NCBI GenBank assembly: GCA_963708625.1
Contig: CAVPSV010000004.1
Span: forward strand, 1,240,001-1,304,000
Length of the DNA stretch: 64,000 nt
Reading direction: 5' to 3'
Origin: DASXIF01 sp036498145
Lineage (GTDB): Bacteria > Actinomycetota > Actinomycetes > Mycobacteriales > Jatrophihabitantaceae
The position numbers and the translations under genes are program-made. Shown here in pieces: positions 1 through 9,200 of the stretch. How positions within the stretch are numbered: position 1 is the stretch's first letter; every line of letters begins with the position of its first letter. Below the pieces are notes generated by a model. It had not been told where the DNA came from, did not search any database, and saw only the letters and a program-made list of their open reading frames with translations.

Positions 1-285
1 GTCAATCTGGCCGAGCAGCAGAGCAAGCTCGTCGCCGCGTACCTCACCGGGCAATACGCGTTGCCGAGCCAGGACGAGATGCGGCGCATCATCACCGACG
101 ACGATCGCGCCAGCCTCGCGCAGTACTACGACGCGCCGCGGCACACCATCCAGGTGGACTTCGCGCGGTATTCGATCAACCTGCGCAAGGAGATCGAGGC
201 CGGTGCAAAGCGTGCCGCGAAGGCAGGACACGCCTTGCCCGTCCCAGCCCGTGCCCGCCGCACCGCGGACGCGTCGCCGTCCTGA
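1..285 (+). CDS. Flavin-containing monooxygenase, C-terminal end (partial)
   Basis: The frame is open from the first base of the window, so the start lies upstream and only about 94 residues remain. The stretch around YALPSQDEM and PRHTIQVDF, with a basic tail, resembles the C-terminus of class B flavin monooxygenases (FMO/Baeyer-Villiger type), which oxidise ketones, steroids or other lipophilic substrates using FAD and NADPH. The dinucleotide-binding motifs would be upstream and are not visible. The next genes are a convergent SDR and SnoaL-like pair, which fits a catabolic cluster. Family assignment rests only on the tail, so it is moderate. Confidence 0.6.
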   Translation, partial: VNLAEQQSKLVAAYLTGQYALPSQDEMRRIITDDDRASLAQYYDAPRHTIQVDFARYSINLRKEIEAGAKRAAKAGHALPVPARARRTADASPS

Positions 286-336
286 TCTAGGACGCCGTGT
301 GTTCTCGCGCGTCTGTGCGTCGCTGTGTTCGGTAGG

Positions 337-1284
337 TCAGTGCACGACGGCGGCGGAGAACTGCGGCGGCTCGCCGAGCATCGCGCGGTGTGAGCGCGGC
401 TGAGCGCCGTCGACGTCCCGCACGCCCAGCGTCTCGCCCAGCTCGGCACTCACCACCACCTGCCCGGACCAGCTCATCCGATCCGGATGTACGGCCAGCG
501 CCGCGATCACCCGGCCCGGGAACTCGGCCGATTCCGCGCTCGGCACGAATGACGCGTACTGATCGCTGGTGGCATCGAACAGGCCGGCCGTTCGTTCCGT
601 GCGCAGCAAGCCCATCCAGAGCGAGACCGCGGCGACATCGTGCGGCCGAAGGTCGACGGCCATGTCGTGTGCCATCTTGTCGACGCCCGCCTTCGCCGCC
701 CCATAGACCGGCCCGTGCATGTAACACGTCCCGCCGAACGACGACGTGTTCACCAGCAAGCCACCGCCGCGAGCAATCAGCAGCGGCGCGGCATACCACG
801 ACGACACGTAACTGGAACGCAGACCGACGTCGAGCATCTGCTGATGCGCCAGCGGTTTCTCCCAAAACGAACGGCGCGAGGTGAGCCGGTCCGGAATGGC
901 GAATGCGTTGTTGACGAGCACGTCCAACTGCCCGTGCTCATCGCGCACCTGGGTGAACAATCGCGCGACGTCATCGTCGCGTGCGTGATCGCAGATGACA
1001 GCCACGCCGACGCCACCGCGCGAGGTGATCTCGGCCGCGGTCTCGTGCACGGTGCCCGGCAGGTCGGACTGGCCGGCGCGCTCCGTGCGTCCGGTGACGT
1101 ACACGGTCGCGCCACACGCACCCAGCGCGAGCGCGATGCCCTTGCCCGCGCCACGGCTCGCCCCGGTGACCACGGCAACTCGGCCGTGCAGATCGGGCAC
1201 GTCGAGCAGGTCGGGCTGGTCGGGCTGGTCGGGCAGGTCGGGCAGGTCGGGCTGGTCGGGCTGGTCGGGCAGGTCAGGCGTCAC
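337..1284 (-). CDS. SDR family oxidoreductase (DHRS1-like) with repetitive N-terminus
   Basis: A short-chain dehydrogenase of about 315 residues. The Rossmann motif VVTGASRGAGKG, the LVNNA motif and the active-site YGAAKAG (YxxxK) are all present. Overall layout resembles the DHRS1-like SDRs, which are longer than the usual 250 residues; the substrate is not evident. A GTG start at 1284 overlaps the stop of the upstream SnoaL-like gene as GTGA, suggesting translational coupling. This start includes a low-complexity Pro-Asp-Gln-rich segment of about 25 residues before the fold. A second GTG at 1200 would begin right at the domain but has no visible ribosome binding site. It probably acts in the same pathway as the coupled SnoaL-like protein. 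Confidence 0.85.
   Translation of the reverse strand: MTPDLPDQPDQPDLPDLPDQPDQPDLLDVPDLHGRVAVVTGASRGAGKGIALALGACGATVYVTGRTERAGQSDLPGTVHETAAEITSRGGVGVAVICDHARDDDVARLFTQVRDEHGQLDVLVNNAFAIPDRLTSRRSFWEKPLAHQQMLDVGLRSSYVSSWYAAPLLIARGGGLLVNTSSFGGTCYMHGPVYGAAKAGVDKMAHDMAVDLRPHDVAAVSLWMGLLRTERTAGLFDATSDQYASFVPSAESAEFPGRVIAALAVHPDRMSWSGQVVVSAELGETLGVRDVDGAQPRSHRAMLGEPPQFSAAVVH
1208..1277. repeat. Tandem 9-bp repeat inside the SDR N-terminus
   Basis: About eight copies of a 9-bp unit, GTCGGGCTG or GTCGGGCAG on the + strand, lie back to back. On the coding (minus) strand they give alternating Pro-Asp-Gln and Pro-Asp-Leu triplets at the extreme N-terminus of the SDR. Unit length is a multiple of three, so changes in copy number keep the frame. 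Confidence 0.85.
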
Positions 1285-2042
1285 GATGCACCTCGCTCCG
1301 GCTCGGTGAACACGTCCACGCGCGCCACCTCGCCGGTACGGCCTACTATCTCGGCGACCAACGCCGCCGGACGCCCGTCCACCTGACACGAGGCGGTCAC
1401 TGCCCGACCGGACGCGATCAGCTTGGTCAGGTTCGTCGGCACGAGCCCACCCAGCGTGCGTAGCGCACCCGCGTCGCCACAGCCCGCCGCGCGAACCAGT
1501 CGGCGCACCGACTCCTTGCCCGGCTCGCCCACGCTGTGCAGCGCACCGGCGAAGGCCAGCGCGCCGCCTGGGCCGAGCTGCCGCAGCATCCGATCGGTCA
1601 TCATCGTCAACGCACGCACGTGTGCACGCGTCGGCCGCAACAGCTGCACGTAGACGGGCCACACCTGCCAGTGCGCGCCCATCCGACCGATCCGCAGCTG
1701 CCCGTCCTCGCGTACCAGCTCGTACACCAGGTGCGCCGGCGTCGCGGCCTGCACGCCGGTCGCCAGGGTGGTGTGGATGGTGACGTCTCGGAGCACCCGA
1801 TCACCGGCACGGAAATCGGCGTACACCTCGAACCGGATGTCGTTGCCGGCGATGAACGCATCCCAGAACCGGCTGAGCATCCGACCGCGCACCGGCCGCG
1901 AGCCGACCGGGTCCTCGAGGACGTAATCGCGGGCCCACAGCGCCAGCCACCCCTGCTTGTCCTGCGCCGCGACCGCGGCCGGCGACGCGCGCACCAGCTG
2001 CATCACCTCGGCGTCGCCCACGTCGGTGACCATCAGCTCCAT
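1281..2042 (-). CDS. SnoaL-like / NTF2-fold domain protein
   Basis: A 253-residue protein whose N-terminal half reads as an NTF2-like (SnoaL/ketosteroid isomerase-type) alpha+beta barrel: a long first helix, the LEDPVGSRPVRGR segment, and strands around residues 70-130. The C-terminal half has no clear family and may be a second NTF2-like unit. Proteins of this type are often isomerases or hydratases in polyketide or steroid breakdown, but no catalytic residue can be assigned here. It is the first gene of a two-gene operon with the coupled SDR. A KstR-like palindrome sits about 40 bases upstream, so lipid-responsive repression is likely. Confidence 0.7.
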   Translation of the reverse strand: MELMVTDVGDAEVMQLVRASPAAVAAQDKQGWLALWARDYVLEDPVGSRPVRGRMLSRFWDAFIAGNDIRFEVYADFRAGDRVLRDVTIHTTLATGVQAATPAHLVYELVREDGQLRIGRMGAHWQVWPVYVQLLRPTRAHVRALTMMTDRMLRQLGPGGALAFAGALHSVGEPGKESVRRLVRAAGCGDAGALRTLGGLVPTNLTKLIASGRAVTASCQVDGRPAALVAEIVGRTGEVARVDVFTEPERGAS

Positions 2043-2082
2043 CGCTCGTCCACAGCTGGTTCGGATCCGGGCTTACGCAGAC

Positions 2083-2096
2083 TAGAACACGTTCCA
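2083..2096. promoter_or_regulatory. KstR-like operator
   Basis: TAGAACACGTTCCA fits the pattern TNNAACNNGTTNNA known for KstR, the TetR-family repressor of cholesterol catabolism in mycobacteria and Rhodococcus. It lies in the 67-base gap between the divergent SnoaL-like gene (start 2042) and the dehydrogenase (start 2110), so one site could control both directions. No kstR gene is in the window. Confidence 0.6.
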
Positions 2097-2109
2097 TACA
2101 CTGCGCAGC

Positions 2110-3159
2110 ATGCCGCCACTGAAGGTCATCCAGTGGACCACCGGGAACATCGGCCGGCGGTCCCTGCACGCCATCGCCAACCGCGACGACATGCAACTTG
2201 TCGGCGTGTACGCCCACGCGCCGGACAAGGTCGGCAAGGACGCCGCCGAACTGGGTGGCCTGGACACCCCGACCGGCATCCGGGCCACCAATGACATCGA
2301 GGCGCTGATCGCCCTCGAGCCGGACGCCTGCGTCTACAACCCGTTGTGGTCCGACGTCGAGGAGCTGTGCCGGCTGCTCGAGGCGGGCATCAACGTCTGC
2401 TCCAGCGCCGGCTGGATCACCGGCGGCAAGCTGCCGAGCAGCGACCTGGACCGGGTGCGCAAGGCGGCCGAACGCGGCGGGGCCAGCATGTTCGGCAGCG
2501 GCGCACACCCCGGGTTCACCAACCTGATCTCCATCGTCAGCACCCAGATGTGTGAGCGCGTCGACCGGGTCACCGTCACCGAATCGGTCGACTGTTCGGG
2601 CTACGCATCACGCGGCACGATGGAGGCGATGGGCTTCTCGAAGCCGCCGGACACACCCGGGCTCGAGGAGTCCGTGCGCCGGGAGAGCGAAGTGTTCGCC
2701 GAGGCGGCCGCGCTCACCGCCGATGCGCTGGGCATGAACCTGGACCGGATCACCTTCGCGGCGACGTTCGGTGTCGCGCACGGCGACAGCGACCTGGGTT
2801 TCATGCAGATACCTGCCGGCACGGTTGCGGCGGTGCAGGGCTACCACCGCGGCTGGGTGGGCGATCGAGAGGTCGTGGCGGTGGGATTCCAGTGGACGAT
2901 GGGCGACCAGATCGATCCGCCGTTCAAACTCGCGCACGGGCACGTCATCAAGATCGACGGGCGGCCCAGCGTCCGGACGCTGATCCGGGTGCTGCCGGGC
3001 GCCGACTGGGATGAGCCCGAGTTCATGGGTGTCGGCGAGATCTACACGGCCATGCCGGTGGTGAACGCGGTGCCCGCGGTTGTCGCCGCGCCGCCGGGCA
3101 TCGTCACCATCCGCGACATCATGCCGGCCGTCGGCCTGCCGGCCGTCGGCCCCGCCTAG
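2110..3159 (+). CDS. NAD(P)H-dependent amine dehydrogenase family (dihydrodipicolinate reductase-like)
   Basis: A 349-residue protein with an N-terminal Rossmann fold (VIQWTTGNIGRRSL, residues about 6-20) of the dihydrodipicolinate reductase type, in the family that includes 2,4-diaminopentanoate dehydrogenase. Such proteins are common in mycobacterial lipid gene clusters; the true substrate is unknown. It is transcribed divergently from the SnoaL-SDR pair with the KstR-like site between them. Its TAG stop overlaps the stop of the convergent cyclase gene within a CTAG. The frame is clean throughout. Confidence 0.8.
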   Translation: MPPLKVIQWTTGNIGRRSLHAIANRDDMQLVGVYAHAPDKVGKDAAELGGLDTPTGIRATNDIEALIALEPDACVYNPLWSDVEELCRLLEAGINVCSSAGWITGGKLPSSDLDRVRKAAERGGASMFGSGAHPGFTNLISIVSTQMCERVDRVTVTESVDCSGYASRGTMEAMGFSKPPDTPGLEESVRRESEVFAEAAALTADALGMNLDRITFAATFGVAHGDSDLGFMQIPAGTVAAVQGYHRGWVGDREVVAVGFQWTMGDQIDPPFKLAHGHVIKIDGRPSVRTLIRVLPGADWDEPEFMGVGEIYTAMPVVNAVPAVVAAPPGIVTIRDIMPAVGLPAVGPA

Positions 3160-5138
3160 CTCGTTGTCCCCGGCTGGGGCGCCGGCCGCGCCTCGGGTGC
3201 CGGGTCACCGGTGACGGCGCGCCGCAGCCGCTCCACCAGCGTGGCGGGCACCGCATCGACCTCGCCGAGCAGGCGAGCTGCCTCATGCACGTGCCGTTCC
3301 GTCTCCACCGTCTCGGTGCCGGGGCCGAAGGTGTGCGCGATCGCAAGATGCAGCGCGGCGGTCGCCGATCCCAGCCGGCCCAGCGCCAGCGCCTCGCCGA
3401 GCAGTTCGCGGGCGCGGCGGCCGCCCAGGCGCCCCGACCACCACGGCCCGAGCTGAGCCGTGAGCCGCTGCCGATCGGCACCGGGCAGCGACGACTCGTG
3501 CAGCAGCGCCGCCGCGACCGGCGCGACGGCATCATGCATGGTCACCGGCACCGGCGGTTCGGCGGTGGCGCTGAGGCAGCCCTGCAGCAGTGCGAGGAGT
3601 ACCGACACCCGCATGTCATCGGTGAGTTGTCCGGCCGCACGGTCGCGCACCGTCGGCAACAACCGATACGCATCCTCACCGGCGGCTGCCAACAGCGACC
3701 GCCGGAGCAGTTCCTCGATCGAGCGCCGCGCGTCGATCGCACCGGTCGCGGCAACCGCGGCCATCGCAAGCAAGTGCGGCACCGGCTGAGCCGGCACCGC
3801 AAGTGCGGCCAATGCGAGCCGCCGATCCCCGGCCAGCCGGTGCAGCGCAACGTCGACCAGACCAGCGGTCGACGAGCCCGCCTGCTCGACGGCAGTCACG
3901 ACGTCGGGCAACGGCTCGTCCGCACAGAGCGCGGCGGTCACCTCCAGGCCCAGCGCGTTGCCGGCCGTCGCACGGCAGATCCGCACCACTTCCGGCGCGA
4001 TCGAATGGGGCAGTTCCGGATCGGACAGCGTTCGCTGGGCGCGTTCGAGGAAAAGTCGTCCGGCGCCACTGGCCAGCACCGCCGCCGGGTCCGCGCTGGA
4101 CGGTGCCTCCAGCGGCCCGACCTCGAACACCGATTCGTGTGCCACCCCGATCGGCTCCCGGGCGGTGCACAGCACCCGCAGCGTCGGATTCCAGTTCCGG
4201 AGCAGGGCGGCCACCGCCGCCGCCTGTGGCCGTAGCTGGTCGCAATGGTCAAGGACGAGCAGGCCGGCACGGCCGTCGAGCACCGCGTCGAGGTGTGCGT
4301 CGACGTCGACGTCCGGCGGGCAACCCACCGCGCGCGCGAGAACATCACCGACGTGGCCGGGATCGGGCACCGCGGTGAGGTCGACGAACCAGGCGCCGGC
4401 AATGTCGGGCGACCGCTCGGACAGCACCGCGACGGCTAATCGCGTCTTGCCCGCTCCCTCGGCACCGACGAGCGTCGTAACCGGGTGCCGCGCCAGGGTG
4501 GCGAGAATCTGGGTGATCTCCTCGTCGCGGCCGACAAGTGCCGTGTCGTAGCGGGGAACCTGAGCGTCGAACGCCGGCGGTACCCGCGGCGGACGTGTTG
4601 CACCAGCGTCCGGTGTCGCCAACGCGTACAGCCGCACGGCACCGTCGAAGTCGCGCACGCTGTACAGACCGAGGTCGCTGAACATGCCAGGTGCCTGCGC
4701 GGCGACGCTCGAGGTGGCCAGCGTTTGGCCACCGGAGGCGGCCGCGCACACGCGTGCGGCGCGGTGCACCGCCAAGGCCACGTAGTCGCCGTCGCGCGGA
4801 ATGATCCCGGTGCCGGCGTGCAGGCCCATCCGCACCCGGAGTTCGCGCTGCTCGCCCCAATCCGTATCTCGCAGCACCTGCTGCGCCTCTGCGCACGCAG
4901 CCGCTGCCTCGGCTGCGCCGGCGAATGCCGCGAAGCAGCCGTCGCCATCGACGTTGACGACGACCCCGCCGTGCTCGTCGATCGCTGCTGCCAGGACGCC
5001 GCGGGAACGCAGCAGCAGCTCTACCCACTGCGCGTCGCCGACTGCGCGCAGGAGTTCGGTGCTCGCCTCGATGTCGGTGAACAGGAAGCAGACGTCACCC
5101 GCCGGAAGCGCGCGACCGCCGTCCCTCCCGCCCGTCAT
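3156..5138 (-). CDS. Class III adenylate/guanylate cyclase fused to an AAA/NB-ARC-type ATPase
   Basis: With the ATG at 5138 the protein has 660 residues; a longer reading to 5390 overlaps another gene and has no cyclase-family match. Residues about 15-185 are a class III nucleotide cyclase: FTDIEAST carries a metal-binding Asp, VDGDGCFAAF follows, and VHRAAR replaces the usual VNxAAR. The lysine expected before GDG is Asn here, so nucleotide choice or activity may be altered. An ATPase domain follows with Walker A GAEGAGKT near residue 223. Mycobacterial relatives (Rv0386, Rv1358, Rv2488c type) are longer and end in a LuxR helix-turn-helix; no such domain is seen. It probably works as a cytoplasmic signalling protein. 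Confidence 0.85.
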   Translation of the reverse strand: MTGGRDGGRALPAGDVCFLFTDIEASTELLRAVGDAQWVELLLRSRGVLAAAIDEHGGVVVNVDGDGCFAAFAGAAEAAAACAEAQQVLRDTDWGEQRELRVRMGLHAGTGIIPRDGDYVALAVHRAARVCAAASGGQTLATSSVAAQAPGMFSDLGLYSVRDFDGAVRLYALATPDAGATRPPRVPPAFDAQVPRYDTALVGRDEEITQILATLARHPVTTLVGAEGAGKTRLAVAVLSERSPDIAGAWFVDLTAVPDPGHVGDVLARAVGCPPDVDVDAHLDAVLDGRAGLLVLDHCDQLRPQAAAVAALLRNWNPTLRVLCTAREPIGVAHESVFEVGPLEAPSSADPAAVLASGAGRLFLERAQRTLSDPELPHSIAPEVVRICRATAGNALGLEVTAALCADEPLPDVVTAVEQAGSSTAGLVDVALHRLAGDRRLALAALAVPAQPVPHLLAMAAVAATGAIDARRSIEELLRRSLLAAAGEDAYRLLPTVRDRAAGQLTDDMRVSVLLALLQGCLSATAEPPVPVTMHDAVAPVAAALLHESSLPGADRQRLTAQLGPWWSGRLGGRRARELLGEALALGRLGSATAALHLAIAHTFGPGTETVETERHVHEAARLLGEVDAVPATLVERLRRAVTGDPAPEARPAPQPGTTS

Positions 5139-5188
5139 CGAAGCAGTTTCGCACTTTTCACACTCTCGGCCCCCGCGGCCGCTTCGAA

Positions 5189-5590
5189 CTACGGGTGGTG
5201 CGCGCCGAGACGGTCCAGTTCGGCGACCATCGCGGTCATCAACTGCTGCAGGGCGCTGAACGGCCGCACCATCACGGTAAAGGACGTCAGCTTGCCGGCG
5301 TCGTTCCACCGGAGCATGTCGACGCCGTGCACCAACCGGCCGCCGACCTCCGCCTCGAACTCCAGCACCGCGCTGCCATCGTCGGACCACTCATCGACGT
5401 AGCGCAGCGTCGGGCCGAGCACGGCCAGCGCGGCCGTCAGGTATCCGGTGGTGAGCGCCTTACCCGGCTGCGGTGCGAACACGGCGGGCGAGCGGAACAC
5501 CACGTCTTCGGCGAGCAGGTCGTCCAGGAGGGACGCATCCTGCGTCGTCGCGACGTGATGCCAGCGCTGCAGCGCGGAGGGCTCAGCCAT
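5189..5590 (-). CDS. SnoaL-like nuclear transport factor 2 family protein
   Basis: A 133-residue single-domain protein. The start at MAEPSALQRWH (5590) fits the fold better than a GTG ten codons upstream. The pattern LLAEDVVFRSPAVF followed by strands FEAEVGGRLVHGVDMLRW is typical of the small SnoaL/NTF2 family. These bind hydrophobic ligands or act as isomerases, but function varies and nothing here fixes it. It lies on the same strand as the cyclase-ATPase, about 50 bases upstream, and could be co-transcribed with it. Confidence 0.75.
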   Translation of the reverse strand: MAEPSALQRWHHVATTQDASLLDDLLAEDVVFRSPAVFAPQPGKALTTGYLTAALAVLGPTLRYVDEWSDDGSAVLEFEAEVGGRLVHGVDMLRWNDAGKLTSFTVMVRPFSALQQLMTAMVAELDRLGAHHP

Positions 5591-5677
5591 GTGCACACTG
5601 TCCCGCACGATGCAGCGCACGTCGACTGGCCAGCGCGCAGCGGCCTCTCGATCCCGGGCTAGGCGCGCACCCGCCGA

Positions 5678-6028
5678 TCAGCCTGGGCCGGCGACACCGA
5701 CGCGGTGACCGTGCGCGTCCTCGAATACACCGAAGCTGGTACCGGGAACCTGCTGGACCGGCTGGATGACCGTCCCGCCCAGCGCCTCGGCTTTGGCCAG
5801 CGTGGCCGCGACGTCCTCCACGCCGACGAAGAACAACACCTCGTCATCCGCGGATTGCAGCGGGCTGATCGCCACGTACGGGCCACCCTCGGCGCCTGTA
5901 TCGATGAAGGTGTAACCGGGAAATGCGCCCTCGGATGCGACCTTCCAGCCGAACAGCTCGGCGAAGAACGCACGGGTCGCGTCGGGATCTGTCGATCGGA
6001 TCTCAGCGTGAACTACCGGATGTGCCAT
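5678..6028 (-). CDS. VOC family (glyoxalase/bleomycin-resistance) protein
   Basis: A 116-residue vicinal-oxygen-chelate protein. It has the beta-alpha-beta-beta-beta module start HAEIRSTDPDATRAFFAELFGW and the ending GTSFGVFEDAHGHRVGV. His at the first strand and a Glu/Asp-rich last strand could supply metal ligands, but the substrate is unknown. It lies 87 bases upstream of the SnoaL-like gene on the same strand. Confidence 0.8.
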   Translation of the reverse strand: MAHPVVHAEIRSTDPDATRAFFAELFGWKVASEGAFPGYTFIDTGAEGGPYVAISPLQSADDEVLFFVGVEDVAATLAKAEALGGTVIQPVQQVPGTSFGVFEDAHGHRVGVAGPG

Positions 6029-6206
6029 GTCGTCAACTCCCTCGAGTACGGCTCGCGGGAAGGTCCCACGAGCCCGACAACGAGACGACGCACGGCGGTC
6101 AGCGATATCGACAGCAATCAGATTAATACTTGTCCACTGTCGTCTTGTTGTCTCCGGCGGGCGTCTGGGTGATCCGCAACGGCGCGGAGTCCGACCGTCT
6201 CGTTCG

Positions 6207-9200
6207 CTAGATCGCGCTTGCCAGCGCCACCAGGATCGCCTGCTGCGTCGTCGTCAGACATCCCGCGCCGACGAGCGCCGAAAGGTCCGACTTGTACAGC
6301 GCGACGTGCTGCGCCTTCTTCGCCGGCGGCGTCGAAGGCTTCATCCCGGTCAACGCGGATTGCGCGAGTTTCACCTCGGACATGATCACCGATTTGGTCA
6401 GGGTGCTGCTCGATTGGTACTTGGCCGATGCGACCACCAGGTTCTTCGTCAGCTTCTGCAGGTCGGCGGCGGTGACCGTCACCGTGAACGTCGTGGATGC
6501 CGACCGCGCGTTGCCGGCCTTGTCGGTCGCCTGTGCGGACAGAGTGTGCGAGCCGGCTCCGAACGCCCAGGCCGGACCGTTCGCCACCGGGCAGGTGGAC
6601 GTGTCGATACCCGACAGCGCGTCGGTCGCGGTGCAGCTGATCGCTACCGTGTCGAGCACGCCGTAATTGCCCTTGTTGCCGGCGAAGTTCACCGTCGGCG
6701 CCACTGTGTCGATGTGCGCCGTGTACATCGCGGTGGCCGAGTTGCCGGCGTTGTCGACGCAGGTGCCGATCGCGGTACCGCTGGCGTTCAGCACTTGATC
6801 GGCCAGCGAGCTGTCGGCCGCGTCGACGCCCGAGCCGGGTCGGTGCAGCTGAACGAGACGGTGACCGCGGTGTTGTTCCAGCCGTTCGCGTTCGCCGGTG
6901 GATCGCCGACGCGGTGATCACGTCGGCAACGTGGTGTCCGCGGTGCAGTCCACCGACGGCCGTGCGCAGCCAGTGGTTCGCCGTCGTCGGTGTCGTCGGA
7001 CCAGAACGCCGTGCTTGGAGCCGTTGACGCACTCGGAGATCGGCTGCCACCGTGAAGCCCTCGTTGTTCAGGTTCTGCACCGCGCCGGTCGGGCGCGAGT
7101 AGACCGTCTGCATCTGGAACGTGCCCTGGTGCGCGTCTGCGTCGGTGTCGATCTTGATGATCGAGCTGCGACCCTGGCAGCCGTTGTCGCAGGTTGCCCA
7201 GAGCGCGTCCTGCGACGGGTCCCACAGCAGGTCCTGGATCGTCTGGAAGCCGGTGTTGATCGTGGCGATGCGGGTGAAGGTGTTGTCGCTGTTGAAGACG
7301 TAGGCGTAGAGCTTGCCGGTCTTCTCCAGGCCGACGAAGAACACGCCGCCGTCGATGTGGTTCGGGTAGTTGGCTCGGGTCGTAGGCGGCACCGGTGTGC
7401 TCGTCCTTGAACCCGGCGCCGGTCAGGTACGAGTCGGGGACGAACGCGACCGCCTCGATGCCGAGGTTGGCGTCGCCGGGGTTGTTCGGGTCCAGCCCGG
7501 TCTCGGCGTTCTTGCCGGGGTTCGGCCCGAGGTCGGAGCCGAGATCCCACTCGTGCGTGGCGTTCAGGTCGCCGTCGGCGTCGCCGTTCTGCGCCACGAT
7601 GTTGCTCGGGTTGACCTCCAGCACCGAGATCTTCGAGACGTTGCTGTTGGTGTTGTCCCGCTCGGAGGCGACGTAGACCAGTTGCCGTCGACCGCGGTCA
7701 CGCCTTCGGAGTCCGGCTCGCCGGTGGGGTCGTTCAGGTAGCGGACGGGCAACGCCCTTCTCCCAGCCGGCGGCCGGGCCCCAGTTGCCGCTGCGCGTCC
7801 TGCGACCAGCTTGTACAGCGCGCCCGGGTCGCCCGTGTTCGCGCCGGCCAGGCCCGAGCTGCCGTTCTGGATCGCCCACATGTAGTCGTCGGCGGTCGTG
7901 GTCGGGTCGCCGCCGACGTAGTAGAGGCCGCTGACGTTCTGGCCGAGGTCGACGTTGTCGGCGGTGGTCACGGCCTGGCCGTTGTGCGTGTCGGGCCACG
8001 GCGTCGCGGTGAACAGGCCCGTGGCACTGAGTTGGTCGCGCCCTCGGTCGGGGTGCTGGTGACCTCCCACGCGCCGGTGCCGTCAGCGACGACCTGGCTG
8101 ATGCCGTCCGAGCAGCGGGCGTAGGTCTCCGGGCTGGACGGGTTGGCCGCGTTCACCGGCCACGGGCCGCCGGCCTTGGTCACCCCGTCGGCGAGCACGG
8201 TCTGTGGCTGCACCGCGCCGCCGGCCTTGCTCGAGGTGTCCTCGAAGACGAACGTGTCGACGAGGTCGGCGGCGACGTAGGCCGGTGCCGCTCCACGCGC
8301 CGGCCTGGTACAGCCGCACCTCGTCGCCGGTGGCGCCGAGACCGAACGGCTGCTGCTCGGCGCTGGGTGAACTGCCGGTTCTCGTTGTTCGGCTCGAAGG
8401 TGACGAACGCGCCCGGGTTCAGCGGTCGTCCCGGACGGGATGACGTCACCGTCGCTGTCCTTGTCGTCGGCGAGCACCCAGCCGCTGAGGTCGACCGGCG
8501 CGCTGCCGACGTTGGTCAGCTCGACCCAGTCCGGTCCGCCGGTCGGGTCGCTGGCCTGCACCTCGTTGATGCGGATCGGCGGCGTGCAGTCGTTCGCCGC
8601 GTTCGGCGTGGACGCCTGACGAGTCGATGAACGCGGCGCCGTCGGCGGTGTCGGTGAAGTCGACGCCCTGGGTGACGCCCGGGCAGCGCTGCGTAGGTCG
8701 CGCCGGACTCGTGCAACGGCCAGCTGGTCGCGTCGATCAGCACCTTGGTCGGCGAGAAGATGCGCGCCTGGTCGGGGTTGCCCAGACCGAACGGGAAGGT
8801 GTTGCTCTCGAAGAAGGCGTGGTAGCCGTGCGCCGCCAGCACGAGGTTGCCCGCCGTGGTGGTGTCGGTCGGGTTCTGGTTGGTGCCCGGGATCTGCCAG
8901 AAGTGGCCCGGCGTCCGTCGGGAAGATCGACGGGTCGCCCTGGGTACCGCCGTTGTCGGCCAGGTAAAGGCCGCTGATGTTGACCGCCGTGGCGCCGGTG
9001 TTGGTCAGCTCGATCCAGTCGCCGAGCGGGTCGCCGTTGGTCTCGATCTCGTTGACGCGGATCGTGTTGTAACCGGCCGTCGAACCGCCGATGGCGCACG
9101 CGTTCGCGCCCGCGGTCGAGCCGGCGGCGCCGTCGGTGATCGCAGCCGTCTGCGCGAAGCTGCCGGTGCCGTCGGGGCAGCGTCCCCAGGACGGGCGTGA

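Noticed and set aside
3285..4235. 316-codon open frame on the plus strand
   Set aside because: Antisense to the cyclase-ATPase; Arg/Gln-rich with no motif.
5139..5390. N-terminal extension of the cyclase-ATPase by 84 residues
   Set aside because: The extension overlaps the SnoaL-like gene on the same strand and has no similarity to cyclase starts; the ATG at 5138 begins right before the domain.
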